Of a DNA stretch of 64,000 nucleotides, positions 1-10,133 are shown one piece after another. The DNA lies in assembly GCA_025766275.1 (NCBI GenBank), contig JAFKAC010000001.1, positions 2,108,001 to 2,172,000 of the forward strand, read 5' to 3'. Origin of the DNA: Lactarius indigo (lineage: Eukaryota > Basidiomycota > Agaricomycetes > Russulales > Russulaceae). Position 1 is the first letter of the stretch, and every line of letters starts with the position of its first letter. The notes beneath the pieces are model-generated. The model saw nothing but the letters and a program-made list of their open reading frames with translations, was not told the DNA's origin and made no database searches. The translations under genes and the position numbers were made by a program.

Positions 1-1064
1 TGGCACGTATGTACAATCGGTTTCCAGAGATTTTTTTTTCCCTTGAAGAATGCAGAGCTGGATCTGTAACAAGGCAGAGACAAGTCCATAATCACTGCAA
101 GTCCCATTGGCAACTCGGCGCCTGTGGTGATGATTCCGATAGGAACTTGAAGCTGAGATTTCTCCTGTGATTGGCCCAAGGACTAGCCGCACCTGCAGTG
201 ACCAGGCTAGGACATGGATCCGCCGTTCTGCTCTCCGGCTTATCGACAACCTTAGCTAAGTTTTGTACTGTATACCTGTGTTCGGCTCACCACCGAGTGC
301 AATTCGACACGGGACAATCAAATATTCAAATCTCAGCATAGCTTCTTTCCGATAGAACCCCGCTCCCTTCTAACTTCCTGACACTGTGACGTGATTAGCA
401 ATGAGTAAGGAGTGAAACTTATGCCAGTGACAGTTCGCATCCAAGTCGAGCGCTGCTGCAGCGTCCCATTCCCCACTTGCATCAATGAATGTGATTAACC
501 CTGACAGATTCTATGACTTTCGTCTAGAGTATGGGGTATTGCCTCGTGCTTGTCACCAATCATGTTGTGAGACGAAGGAAGCGTAGTCGCGAAAGCTAGG
601 GCTTCGTGCGGTGCACCTGATCCTCCATTGTTTGTATTCACTGCAAAAAAGCTTCTTCGATACGCTGCATCAAGGTGGCGATAATGGGAGACTCACTCTC
701 GCCGTATCCATGTGCATTTGGAGTTTCAGTCTTTACATCTCATCCTGTGAATGGGTAACAAGATAGCTATGCTGCTTGCGCTCAGTTGGGGGTGCTTCAC
801 GATCTGACACCTGTAATACGATCTATTATCGACGACGAGGGACAAAATGAATGCTCTAACTGCAGCGTGGTGTTTCCATTCCATCGCGTAACGCATGGAA
901 GAGTAGCGATGTTGTGTTGATGAAGTACATAGTAAGGGTGGACCATATGAATCCGATAATTGATAGCGAGTAACGCACCAGTAACCAGTAGATACGTAAA
1001 AATTAAATGAAACAAGTGTCCCAGAAAATGGCACAAGCAAGTCCGGGGAGAAAAATCCAAATCA
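1..1064. other. Gene-free left edge
   Basis: I find no recognisable coding exon, RNA gene or repeat here on either strand. The open frames are short and low in coding character. The stretch may be the downstream region of the minus-strand membrane protein gene that ends at 1065, plus flanking sequence of a gene outside the window. Confidence 0.4.
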
Positions 1065-2054
1065 TCAGGATCGATGTGACGTCAGTGAATCATAAGTGGG
1101 TGCGTGCTCGTAGGGCGGTGGAGGGGGCCCAGTCAAAGAATGGCGCTGCCGCCGGGATGCGGATTCGGCATATTCAGCGATCTCTTGTACGAGTTGCGCT
1201 CGTTCGGCGACCGTGAGCACTACGGTATGGCGTGGCATGCGACAGTGAACGATTGCACGCCGCGTACAAAGAGCGAGGAGGAAGAGTCCAATGATGCCTC
1301 CAACGGAGGCAAAGACGATGACGGTCAGGCCCTTGTGTGTCTGGTTAGACGGATGATTGGTGGGAGGGGAGTCATGGGGTGAAGTCAAACCCGTAGTGGG
1401 GGCTGCAGCTGGTGGATTGAGAAAGGAGTGACTGTAACTGTGGGTGTAACCGTGGGTGAATGAAGGAGGGTGATGGACGGGGTGCGATGAGTGCTTGGCA
1501 TGCGGGGGAGCAGCGGTAGCTGCTTCCGCGAGGGAAGACGAGCGGCTTGGCGGAGAGTCATCATCATCTGTCGAAGTGGCAGGCAAGGATGCGACGGGGC
1601 TAGTGCGGACCTAAAATTTAGTCGGCGGCAAAGGAAAGTAGATGAAGCTCACGTGGCGAGAATGGCTAAAGAGAGATAGCAGAAATGAATGACGCCGCTA
1701 TACATATGACAACGTAGGGAAGATGAAGTGGATCAACAAGTTGAAGATACACAGAAAGAAAAGGGAGGAGAGGAGGAGGGGGTATAGAAAAAAACTCACA
1801 GAAAGGTTAAGGTAGCGAGGTGCGGTCGCGAACCATTCGTGAGACCGCAACCCGAGATAAAAATAACCACAGACAGCGAACACAGACGAGGGGGTTAAAA
1901 CTGCGATCACTGTGACGAGATCATGGTTCGGCCTCGAGAAGGGCAAAAACCTTGTCCGGGATGTAAGTCGAAGGTTCACGCGGTCATGAACAGCCACTCG
2001 AGTACCCAACAAGATCAGAGCAACTGCATGCTTTCTCATCGTCATGACCCTCAT
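1065..2054 (-). CDS. Small membrane protein with PPxY-type tail (uncharacterised)
   Basis: I do not recognise the family. Two open exons join in the same phase through one intron at 1611-1799 (GTGAGT...TTTTAG), giving about 267 residues. Exon 1 starts at the ATG at 2054 and has a hydrophobic start (AVALILL) and a second hydrophobic stretch around residues 45-68. Exon 2 is Ser/Pro/His-rich, then has a clear membrane helix (GLTVIVFASVGGIIGLFLLA) followed by a basic Cys/Arg border. The cytoplasmic-type tail ends in a proline run before YEHAPTYDSL. PPxY/PTY-like tails in fungal single-span proteins can recruit WW-domain ubiquitin ligases, but that role is inference. The 189-nt intron is long for this window, so another small exon could be hidden in it. 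The gene is divergent from RIB1, with 125 bp between starts. Confidence 0.45.
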
Positions 2055-2179
2055 GACTAACGTAGTATTAGATAAACATTTCCGATGCCGAGTGTCTCGG
2101 ATTATCTCCCCCGTCAGTCTGCTTAAATTTCCTTGTCACGCTCCCGAAGAAGGGTCTCTCCTCCCCTTCTTCCCACCTT

Positions 2180-3591
2180 ATGACTTCGCTACTTACTCGC
2201 ACTGCCGATGGCATTCAGCTAGATCCAGATCTAGCTCTTCTGGAGGCACTCACCTCTCCATCTCTCCCACTCAAGAGGGACAAGTTCCGACGTCGCGACG
2301 CCGAACTTGATCCTCTTTTACTCGCTGCAGCTGCCGCTTCAGGTCCCAATGTAACCCGCAACCACTACGCCCATGATTTTTTCCCTGGAGTTGGGCTTCC
2401 GAAAGCCGAAGGCGCTTGGGATTGGTCCAAGTGGGACGGAGAGCGTGCTGATACCACAAACCAGGGAAAGAAATTGGTCTACATCAGCAGACAAGGTCCT
2501 CGAAGTTCACGCACACAGGAGGAGAAAGAAAACGTAGGGTCGGTCTCGGAGTTTGCGCGACCTCGCTTCCCGAAGCAAACGAGAAAGAGAACATTCGCTG
2601 TCCCTCACGGTCCCGTCAGTCACTCCGGCCCCACAATTGAATCCCACCATTCCGGTCAAAGTCACATGCATGGCTCGCACCCGTATACCCACCCCTCACG
2701 GCACTGCCTTCCTCCATCTATACCATAACAATCGCGACAGTAAAGAACACCTTGCGATTGTCGTCGACCCCTCTCAGTTTTCCGACGACGTGACATCAAT
2801 ATCTGCTCCCTTCATTCGTAGCCACACCCTTGATTCCGTTTGGAGTAATGCGGAGACAGAGATGGACCGCTTAACGCGCGGTGCATACGTACGGCGCCTC
2901 ACACCAATCCTGTCAGATGGCATCCTCTCCGGAATACCAGCGGGATTTACACGTACCCGACACGATACCCGCCCCTTTGGTGCGAATCCATTCGGAGTGT
3001 TTCACTGGGGAGACCATTGGCAGCATGCGTTGTGACTGCGGTGAACAGCTCGACGAAGCCATCCGACTCATGTCACAACCCATTGTAATACCGTCTCCGA
3101 GCCCGTCGGAGCCTTCGACGCGCATTCCCGGGCGCGGCGTCGTTATCTACATGCGCCAAGAAGGTCGTGGTATCGGGCTTCTGTCTAAAATACGGGCCTA
3201 CAATCTCCAGGATCTTGGACACGATACCGTCACCGCCAATTTGATGCTTGGACACGGGGCCGACGAACGAGGCTATGAAGTCGCCGTCGCTATTTTACAG
3301 GATCTGGGACTGGGCTCGTCAACTGGACAGGGCGTGCGCCTTTTGACGAACAACCCAGATAAGGTACGCGCGATGGAAAAGGAAGGCCTCAAAATTTCAG
3401 AACGTGTGCCGATGGTACCTCGCAGCTGGAAGAAGAAGCAGGAGGGGGGTGACACGGAGGAGAGGAAGGCTGGTGCTACGATGGTAGGTGGAGATGCCGT
3501 TCACGGAGAGGACCTAGACAAGTACTTGAGGACAAAAGTATTGCGGATGGGACACATGCTTGATCTGAACCTGAACTTGAACGGGGAGTGA
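2180..3591 (+). CDS. RIB1: GTP cyclohydrolase II (riboflavin biosynthesis)
   Basis: The enzyme opens the imidazole ring of GTP, releasing formate and pyrophosphate, in the first committed step of riboflavin synthesis; it acts in the cytosol. The core begins with [12 protein letters not shown] and [16 protein letters not shown]. The zinc-binding segment is [20 protein letters not shown], with its three cysteines. [20 protein letters not shown] and RLLTNNPDK follow, all family signatures. One intron is clear at 2889-2940 (52 nt, GTACGG...ACCAG), joining TRGAY to RDLHVPD in frame. A second change of frame lies between about 2490 and 2620, in the poorly conserved N-terminal extension. It could be an intron with a weak GTCCTC donor or a one-base insertion, and I could not decide. 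The start at 2180 opens the long fungal-type N-terminal extension. The C-terminus is a charged extension ending in LNLNLNGE. Confidence 0.9.
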
Positions 3592-3712
3592 TATTCTTAT
3601 TGGGGTTTTTGGGCACTTATTCATAGAGATAATAATGAGAGCATTAATTTGTCGTATTTTAGCTCTTATCTGGATTGAGTAATGTCGGTGACGCGCTTTC
3701 CAGCTGAGCCTC

Positions 3713-5859
3713 ATGTACGACCCCCTTGGATCAGCCTCTGCCTCTGGCACTCTCTCGGGTGGCTTCGCTAGTACCGAAAGCGTACCACCTTGGCCGACAA
3801 CACCACACACCCCCAACTCTCCTATACCAAACCTCCGCCCTGCTCCAACGCCCGATAGAATTCCCGATGGAAATCCATTCGAGAAGCCGGCTCAAATATA
3901 CGGTCAGCCAGAACCTGGCCTAATCTCTCCGGCCACAAATCCCACTTCGAACGGAGATCGTCTCGAGAAGCCAGAGCCATACTTGAGGGTTAGGATAACC
4001 GCCTTGGATAGGAACAGGCGAGATATTCTTGTTCGGTTTGACGCACAGGTACGTAGGCTCGCCCTTCCTTCACTTTCAAGGCTCACTTCGTCCCCGGATC
4101 CCGCGTCCTACAGACAAATCTAACAAACTTCACCGGAACTGCGTATCGCAACGTGTCGCGGTCATACTTCGAGTTTCAGCAACTCTACGATGCCCTCACG
4201 CACAACAACCCGCAGACAATCGTCCCTGCTCTTCCACTTGCACAGACCTCTGCTCCAACTGATGAGGAGGATGACCGACTCGTAAAGATAATGCTGCAGC
4301 GATGGTTCACTCGTGTATGCGAGGACATGATCCTCGTATATGATGAGGAGCTACGATCATTCATCGAGAGCGACTTTGGATACCAACCAACACCGCGACC
4401 GAAACGAAAGACGTCTTCCGGCTTCAGTCTCATACGGAGACACGTACCTGATGAGGACGAGGAGCTCCAACTGGCTCGCTTTGAGCTCACCAAGTTAGAG
4501 GGCCAATTTTTCGACGCGGCAAAAGCTCTTGACCGGGTGTCGCTTGCGAGGAAGTGTAAGGCATCATATGACCTTTGCTCTGCTGTCTTGTGTTGATAAA
4601 TATGTCTGTCATTCGCTCAGCACTCTCTGTCGCTCATGCAGAGATGGGTAACAAGCTGGTCAACGTCGCCACCACAGAAACGCATCCGCCAATTGCAAAT
4701 GCCTTGCGGAAATTAGGGCGGACTTGGCATACCCTCGCAGATCTCGATCAGGCTCAAGCCATCAGTGAATGCGTGATACTGAGTGACTCTCTAGGATACC
4801 AGGGTCTGAATGCCAGATCTGCTAAGGAGACCCTGCAGCAGCGCACATCTGTCCTCGAAGAGTACCAGGCTGCCGTAAAATCTGCAATTTCCAAACGAAG
4901 AAATATCGAAAGGCTGAAGGCGAGCGCCAACATCCGCCCGGAAAAAGTCGATGAGGCCCTGGAGGACCTAGAAGAGGTACGTCACTCACACATCCATGAC
5001 TGTATGCACTCATAGCAAGTCGTCAACAGGCGAATAAATACGAGCAGATACTGGTCCGACGTGCCGATGGTATCTCCCAAAATCTGCATCGCGCGCTGCA
5101 AACCCACGAGCGTATTGTTACGGATGATGTCACAACAGCACTTATCGAGTACACCCGCTCGTCAATCATGTACGAGCGACAACTCCTCAGGGAACTCGAG
5201 TCCCTCCGACCGGATGTTGCGAGCTCCAACGCGAAGGTTGCCCCCAGGAATAACGGAATCCCCAAGCCGACAATCATACCACCCCTCGAAGATGATTCCA
5301 AGCACCCTGCGCCATTGACTGAGCCTAGCCTCTCCCTGAATCGCGGTCCCGTGCCGGCGCCAAGCGTCCCACCAGGCTTCGTTTCTGGGCGTCCAAGCGT
5401 TGGCCAGGCTCATGTGCCTCCCCAATCTCCAGGCGCAGGGTCATCCAAATCCCCCGTCATTACAACTCAGCCACCCCGGTCCCCATTCGCCGTTCAGAAC
5501 AGCTCTCCTGTTCCACCGAGCCAAGCGCGTAGCACCGAACCGCCTCTTGGTGGGCGATTCGTCGATGGCACAAAGTCCATGTTCGTACAGTCGCCACACG
5601 TTCCTACGCAGGGTCAACAGCGCCGGATCGCCCTCGGCTGCTCTGCGGTCTAACCCTACCGACCCACTTTTGGGTGGACCACTTGGCACCTCTGATCCAA
5701 TCCACCGTTCCGGAACGACAGACGGGACACCGCGGAGCGACGTCGATCCCGCTTGGTGGACTCCGCCCTGCCTATATGTCCGCATCTGTGCGAGTGCAAC
5801 CCACGAGGCAAAGGTTGGATGCGCGGGAAGCCGCAAGCAAGCTCGCAAACATGTTCTGA
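3713..5859 (+). CDS. VPS17: Vps17-like PX/BAR sorting nexin (retromer)
   Basis: This is a membrane-coat sorting nexin that pairs with Vps5 in the endosome-to-Golgi retromer. A Pro/Ser-rich N-terminus leads into the PX domain (YLRVRITALDRNRRDILVRF, then GTAYRNVSRSYFEFQQLYDA and NPQTIVPALP). A helical BAR-like region follows, from ELTKLEGQFFDAAKALDR through the coiled segment around EALEDLEE and LVRRADGISQNLHRAL. Introns read exactly at 4049-4113 (65 nt), 4556-4620 (65 nt) and 4977-5029 (53 nt). After about 5580 the frame moves twice, each time by +1. The likely C-terminal pieces are DPLLGGPLGTSDPIHRSG in one frame and QRLDAREAASKLANMF in the next, ending at 5859. There is no good intron for these shifts, so they may be inserted bases. 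The exact Vps17 assignment rests on the PX motif and the C-terminus, from memory of the family. Confidence 0.82.
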
Positions 5860-6085
5860 GGCACTTCACGCTAGATTTTGTATGGTTATGACTGGGGACT
5901 GAAACAGCGGGACTTAGGCTACATGAATCCTGTTTCCGCATCATACTTCATTTTTCATGCAGTTTTTCTCATGGTTTGTGACGGATCATTTCCCGCTGTA
6001 GAGCTGGCCAAATGAACAAAGTATTCCACGGGCACTCGACAAGTCAACCTCTCATTTTCTCTCTCTCTGCATCTGCGCATCGACG

Positions 6086-7459
6086 TCACAACAATGTTTT
6101 AAGGATTTCGACAATTTTGCTGCCGATCTCTTTCGTCCCAACATTTCCGCCGAGGTCTGCTGTTCGCAGCTCCAAGCCACCAGCATTCCTTGCGTCCAAG
6201 GCTTTCCTCACGGCGGTTTCTATAAGTTGTGCCTGCTTCTCTAGGCCGAGAGAATAACGCAAAAGCATAGCGGCACTGAGGATAGTGCCAATGGGGTTAG
6301 CGATGCCTTTGCCTGCGATGTCGGGAGCAGAGCCGTGAATGGGCTCATAGAGGCCGGAAGTGGGCTTGAAAGAGGACGAGGAGGGGAGCGAGGGTGCGCC
6401 CGCGAGCGATGCAGATGGGAGGAGTCCCAGAGAGCCTGGATGACACTTGTCTCGTCGGAAAGACTGCAGAGGGACGCGATGAGCAATTAGTGTAATGTCC
6501 CGGACAATAAAGCGATCACGATTGCTCACATGTCTCCGAACAGATTCTCCGTCAAGACCACCCCATTGAGCTTTCGCGGGCTGGAGACCAGAATCATGGC
6601 GGCTGAGTCGACGAGCTGATGATCGAGCGCGATCTGCGGGTATTCACTCGCCAGCGTCTCCGTCACGACCTTCCTCCACAGACGCGAGCTCGCGAGAACG
6701 TTCGCCTTGTCGATGGAGTGAATCGGCAGCGGTGGGTCCGACGCGAGCGCGATCTGTGCAGCCACGCGCGTGATCCGCTGGACTTCCTCCACGCTGTAGA
6801 TCATGGTGTCCCACGCGACGTTTTCATCCGGTGCAACGTTCTGTTCCTTGCGCTCGCCAAAGTAGATGCCTCCGATGAGCTCACGGATGACGATGATGTC
6901 GACGCCCTTCGTGATCGACTCCTTCAGCGGGGAAGTTGACGACGAGCGAATCAGGAGGCAAAGTTCGCATGGGCGAATGTTGGCGTACACCCCAAGGGCC
7001 TTGCGGAAGGGCAAGCAGGCCAGCTTCCGGGCGGACTTTGCTGTTCACGCCCCACTTTGGACCGCCGATGGAGCCTACATGTCGGTGTAAGTCATCGGGA
7101 TTCGGATGGAGGTGGGTTTTACATACCCATCAATATGGCATCTGCTTCTTTGCACGCCTGCAGTGTGGAAGCTGGTAGTGCTTCGCCTGTCTCGTCGATC
7201 GCACACCCTCCAAATAGGTGCGTTTCTAGCTTGAGCTCGACGTCTGACGACCCTGCAAAGACCGTTTTAAGGACATTAACAGCCTCTGCGACTACCTCAG
7301 GTCCTAGCGATGGTGATTAGCTAGAGAGTGCCAAATGAACGTGATATCTTGTCCCCACCGATCCCATCGCCGGGAAGGACTACCACACGAAAACTAAGTC
7401 GAATGTCAGTTCGAAATGCACTGCAGAAAGCTATGTGACTGGTACGTTTTGGCAACCAT
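6086..7459 (-). CDS. LEU2: 3-isopropylmalate dehydrogenase, frame broken in this sequence
   Basis: This enzyme oxidatively decarboxylates 3-isopropylmalate in leucine synthesis, using NAD. Five exons run from the ATG at 7459: MVAKTY, intron 7394-7439; VVLPGDGIG, intron 7304-7358; [15 protein letters not shown] to DAILM, intron 7075-7126; GSIGGPKWG through [35 protein letters not shown] and [12 protein letters not shown], intron 6464-6529; then [19 protein letters not shown] and [20 protein letters not shown] to the stop at 6086. The catalytic and substrate-binding motifs are all present. Five single-base frame breaks interrupt it: an extra base near 7005, three extra T on the coding strand near 6969, 6953 and 6933, and one missing base near 6437. 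Removing them on paper restores the family reading in each place. The gene is either a recent pseudogene or, more likely, carries sequencing indels. It shares a 112-bp divergent promoter with NOB1. Confidence 0.88.
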
Positions 7460-7571
7460 GATCTGCTTGAAGCAAGAGCGATCTGGAAATCGATGTAAAG
7501 ATCTTAGTGATTAGATATTGTACGGTCCGTGCCATTTGGATTAGTAGTCCGATAAGCATCCAATCCAATCC

Positions 7572-9132
7572 ATGGCGAGCTCAACCACAAACGTCGCTTG
7601 CAGCAATCTTGTGCTCGATGCGGGACCCCTGCTTATGCTCTCCCCACTTCGGGGACTAGCCCAAACATTCCTGACTGTTCCCCAAGTTCTCGAAGAACTC
7701 AAGGACAAACGAGCGCGAGAGCATTTTGAAAAACTCGGCCTGATTGCAGGTGTCAATGTCAGGGTGCAATCTCCCGATTCCGAATCGTTAGCCCACGGTG
7801 CGCACTTTACTCGCCTTGCATTTCGGTATCGTTGACGTCGGAACCCAGTGACACAGTTTGCGAAAAAGACGGGAGATTATTCCACTCTATCACATGCAGA
7901 CCTCTGCGTCCTGGCATTAACCTACGCATTGGATAAAGCGGAGAAAGGTAAACCATCCGGGGAAGAAGTACGTTGGCCCTTTTATTTTTCGTATTTCTCT
8001 CCACCAATCGGCCCTAGTCTGGCACGTCTGCGGGTGCCACGCCCTCTAATGAGCAAACACCGACACTCACGGAAGGCGTTACCCCCTCTTGTGAGAAGGA
8101 CGACGTAGAGCTAGAGGGCTCTGAGGATGAACACGATTCCCAAGGCGACACGAGAACATTGGATGATGCCATAGAATCACTCGGAGAGGCCGTGGGGCGT
8201 CTGGAGGTCGAGCTTGTCTCTCTGAACGAGGAGAGCCAAGTGGAGACGGGAACGGCTTTGACAGGGGACGCCTCACCCCCTCATGATTCAGAACTACCTC
8301 GAGCCGGCGTTTCACAATCCCCTCATCCTCTATCGTTTGAAGATCCCGTTGGTGATGACGATGGCGAGGGTGAATGGATAACCCCAGAGAATGTTTCCTT
8401 GCACAAAGCTCGTGCGCTGGGCCTCACGCCATCTGACCACAACTCTACCACAGCCAAGGACAAGGAGATTATCCCCGTTGGCTGTATGACTGCGGACTTT
8501 GCGATGCAAAATGTTTTATTACAGATGGGCCTCAGCCTCGTCGGCATGGAGGGGAAGAAAATTCAGAAGGTGAAGACGTGGGTGTTGCGTTGTCATGCAT
8601 GCTTCAAGTGCGTCTGTCATTGTCCTGGCATCGTCACTGCTTATTTCCATGCAGAATATGCAAGGATGCGTCGAAGAAGTTCTGCCCATCCTGTGGCAAT
8701 CCCACCCTGCTTCGCGCGTCTGTCACAATATCGTCCCCCTCTGCGTCCTCAGACGCACCTGCCATGCAAGTGCATCTAAAAAAGAACTTTCAATACCGTA
8801 CACGTGGTACCATCTACTCCATCCCTGCGCCTAAGCCTGGTTCGGCGAAAACTGGATGCGGTGAAGGCCTCATTCTCCGTGAGGACCAAACAGAGTATAT
8901 GCGCGCGACGAAAAGAGCAGAGACAAAGAGACAAAGAGACGACAAGAAGCTATTGAGTGGTGCCCTCGCGAACGGTGGAGAAGGCAAGCTCGGCGTGGGT
9001 AGCTGGTTGGATCCGGATTGGATCCCAGAGATCATGACTGCGGGTAAAGGGAGGAGTTTAAAACAAGGTGATGGCATGCCGATTATTGGGTATGGCAAAA
9101 GAAATCCCAATGAACGTAAACGGCGGAAATGA
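7572..9132 (+). CDS. NOB1: Nob1, 20S pre-rRNA D-site endonuclease
   Basis: Nob1 makes the final 3' cut of 18S rRNA in late 40S ribosome precursors. The PIN nuclease domain is at the N-terminus, with LVLDAGPLL (first catalytic Asp) and, after the first intron, TQFAKKTGDYSTLSHADLCV with the acidic ADL of the active site. An acidic low-complexity linker follows. The Nob1 zinc ribbon is CHAC...CPSC around residues 300-330. The conserved end includes NFQYRTRGTIYSIPAPK and ILREDQTEYMRA. Three short introns were placed: 7798-7848 (51 nt), 7968-8017 (50 nt) and 8608-8654 (47 nt). All exons stay in frame to the stop at 9132. The CCAAT-containing repeat immediately before the ATG (7560-7571) may be part of the promoter shared with LEU2. 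Confidence 0.93.
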
Positions 9133-9224
9133 GGCAATCGCATGCTTCAAGCTGGCAGGGAAGTGTCTCGAAAAAGTAGTGTATTTGAGCTGTAGTACAT
9201 CAGTGCTTCCTGGTTCGCACTCAG

Positions 9225-9936
9225 TTACGTGCCCAAACTCCTGTTCATGAAACGCCTTTTCTGGAAAGACATCCACCACTTGCTAGGTTTACCCGTCCCG
9301 TCGGCGTACAGTTTCTCAACAAGCCGAGCGGCGAGTTCCTGACGGACTTGTACCAGATATTGACGAAGGTAATCTGACGAATCTATAAACGACAACACCC
9401 TCCTTCCAGAACCGTAGAACGTTACCTGCATCGGCGCGACCCGCAGGCGGTGCGTAGTGTGCATTGAGAAGAAAGTTGGCGTCACCGGGAATCGGAAAGT
9501 TATCGACGGCGAGAGTGTTGAGGGTTTTCGTCGCCTCGATTTGAGTAGGCGGGGTACGCGCACTGCCCAGCTTCGCAAGACAATCCGAAATGAAGAGAAT
9601 GAGGATGATCAGGAGGCGATCACCGGGTCCTTTAATCTCAAAATTCCGGAAGAGCGAGTTGGCGCGGAAGAGGTCCAAGGTTTCGTCGACAATGTCGCCC
9701 TGCTCAGTACTCGCTGAGATAAGGTCAACAACAATAGGGAGGATGCAAGTAAGGTGACCAAACACCTGCGACAGGGGCGGGTCCGCGCAGCCTGGTCTTG
9801 ATTGGATAGATCCCAAGATTTCCGACCTGCCGGATATCTGGTTCCTCGTTCAAAGCGGAATGGTACGCCTGTGTACGCCTGAGCATGTGCTGCGCACACC
9901 AGAGACACGTTTATGGCGATGTGAACTTACCGGCAT
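9225..9936 (-). CDS. ARC18: Arp2/3 complex subunit 3 (p21-Arc)
   Basis: This is a structural subunit of the Arp2/3 complex, which nucleates branched actin at endocytic sites. The start MP at 9936 is split by intron 9869-9930 from AYHSALNEEPDIRQVGNLGI. Introns 9714-9765 and 9374-9425 (52 nt each) follow. Signatures include DIVDETLDLFRANSLFRNFE, TLAVDNFPIPGDANFLLNAH and PSKWWMSFQKRRFMNRSLG at the C-terminus. The length, about 180 residues, is normal for the family. The gene shares a divergent promoter of about 200 bp with the TRP channel gene to its right. The human orthologue is ARPC3; ARC18 is the yeast name. Confidence 0.94.
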
Positions 9937-10133
9937 GAGTATCGCTTCTTGATGCGTGGTCGTGATTGACTGGTAAAGATGCGATGAAGCCCTATGACGA
10001 TTCTCGGGCCGAGGTGGCGGAGCGCTAGTGCGGGGAACGGAATGATGGGATGGATACCGTGACAGGACACATTCAACTGAACTTGAACAACGACCGAGTG
10101 CTGTGTCTTACATCCCCTATCCTGTGGGCAGTC

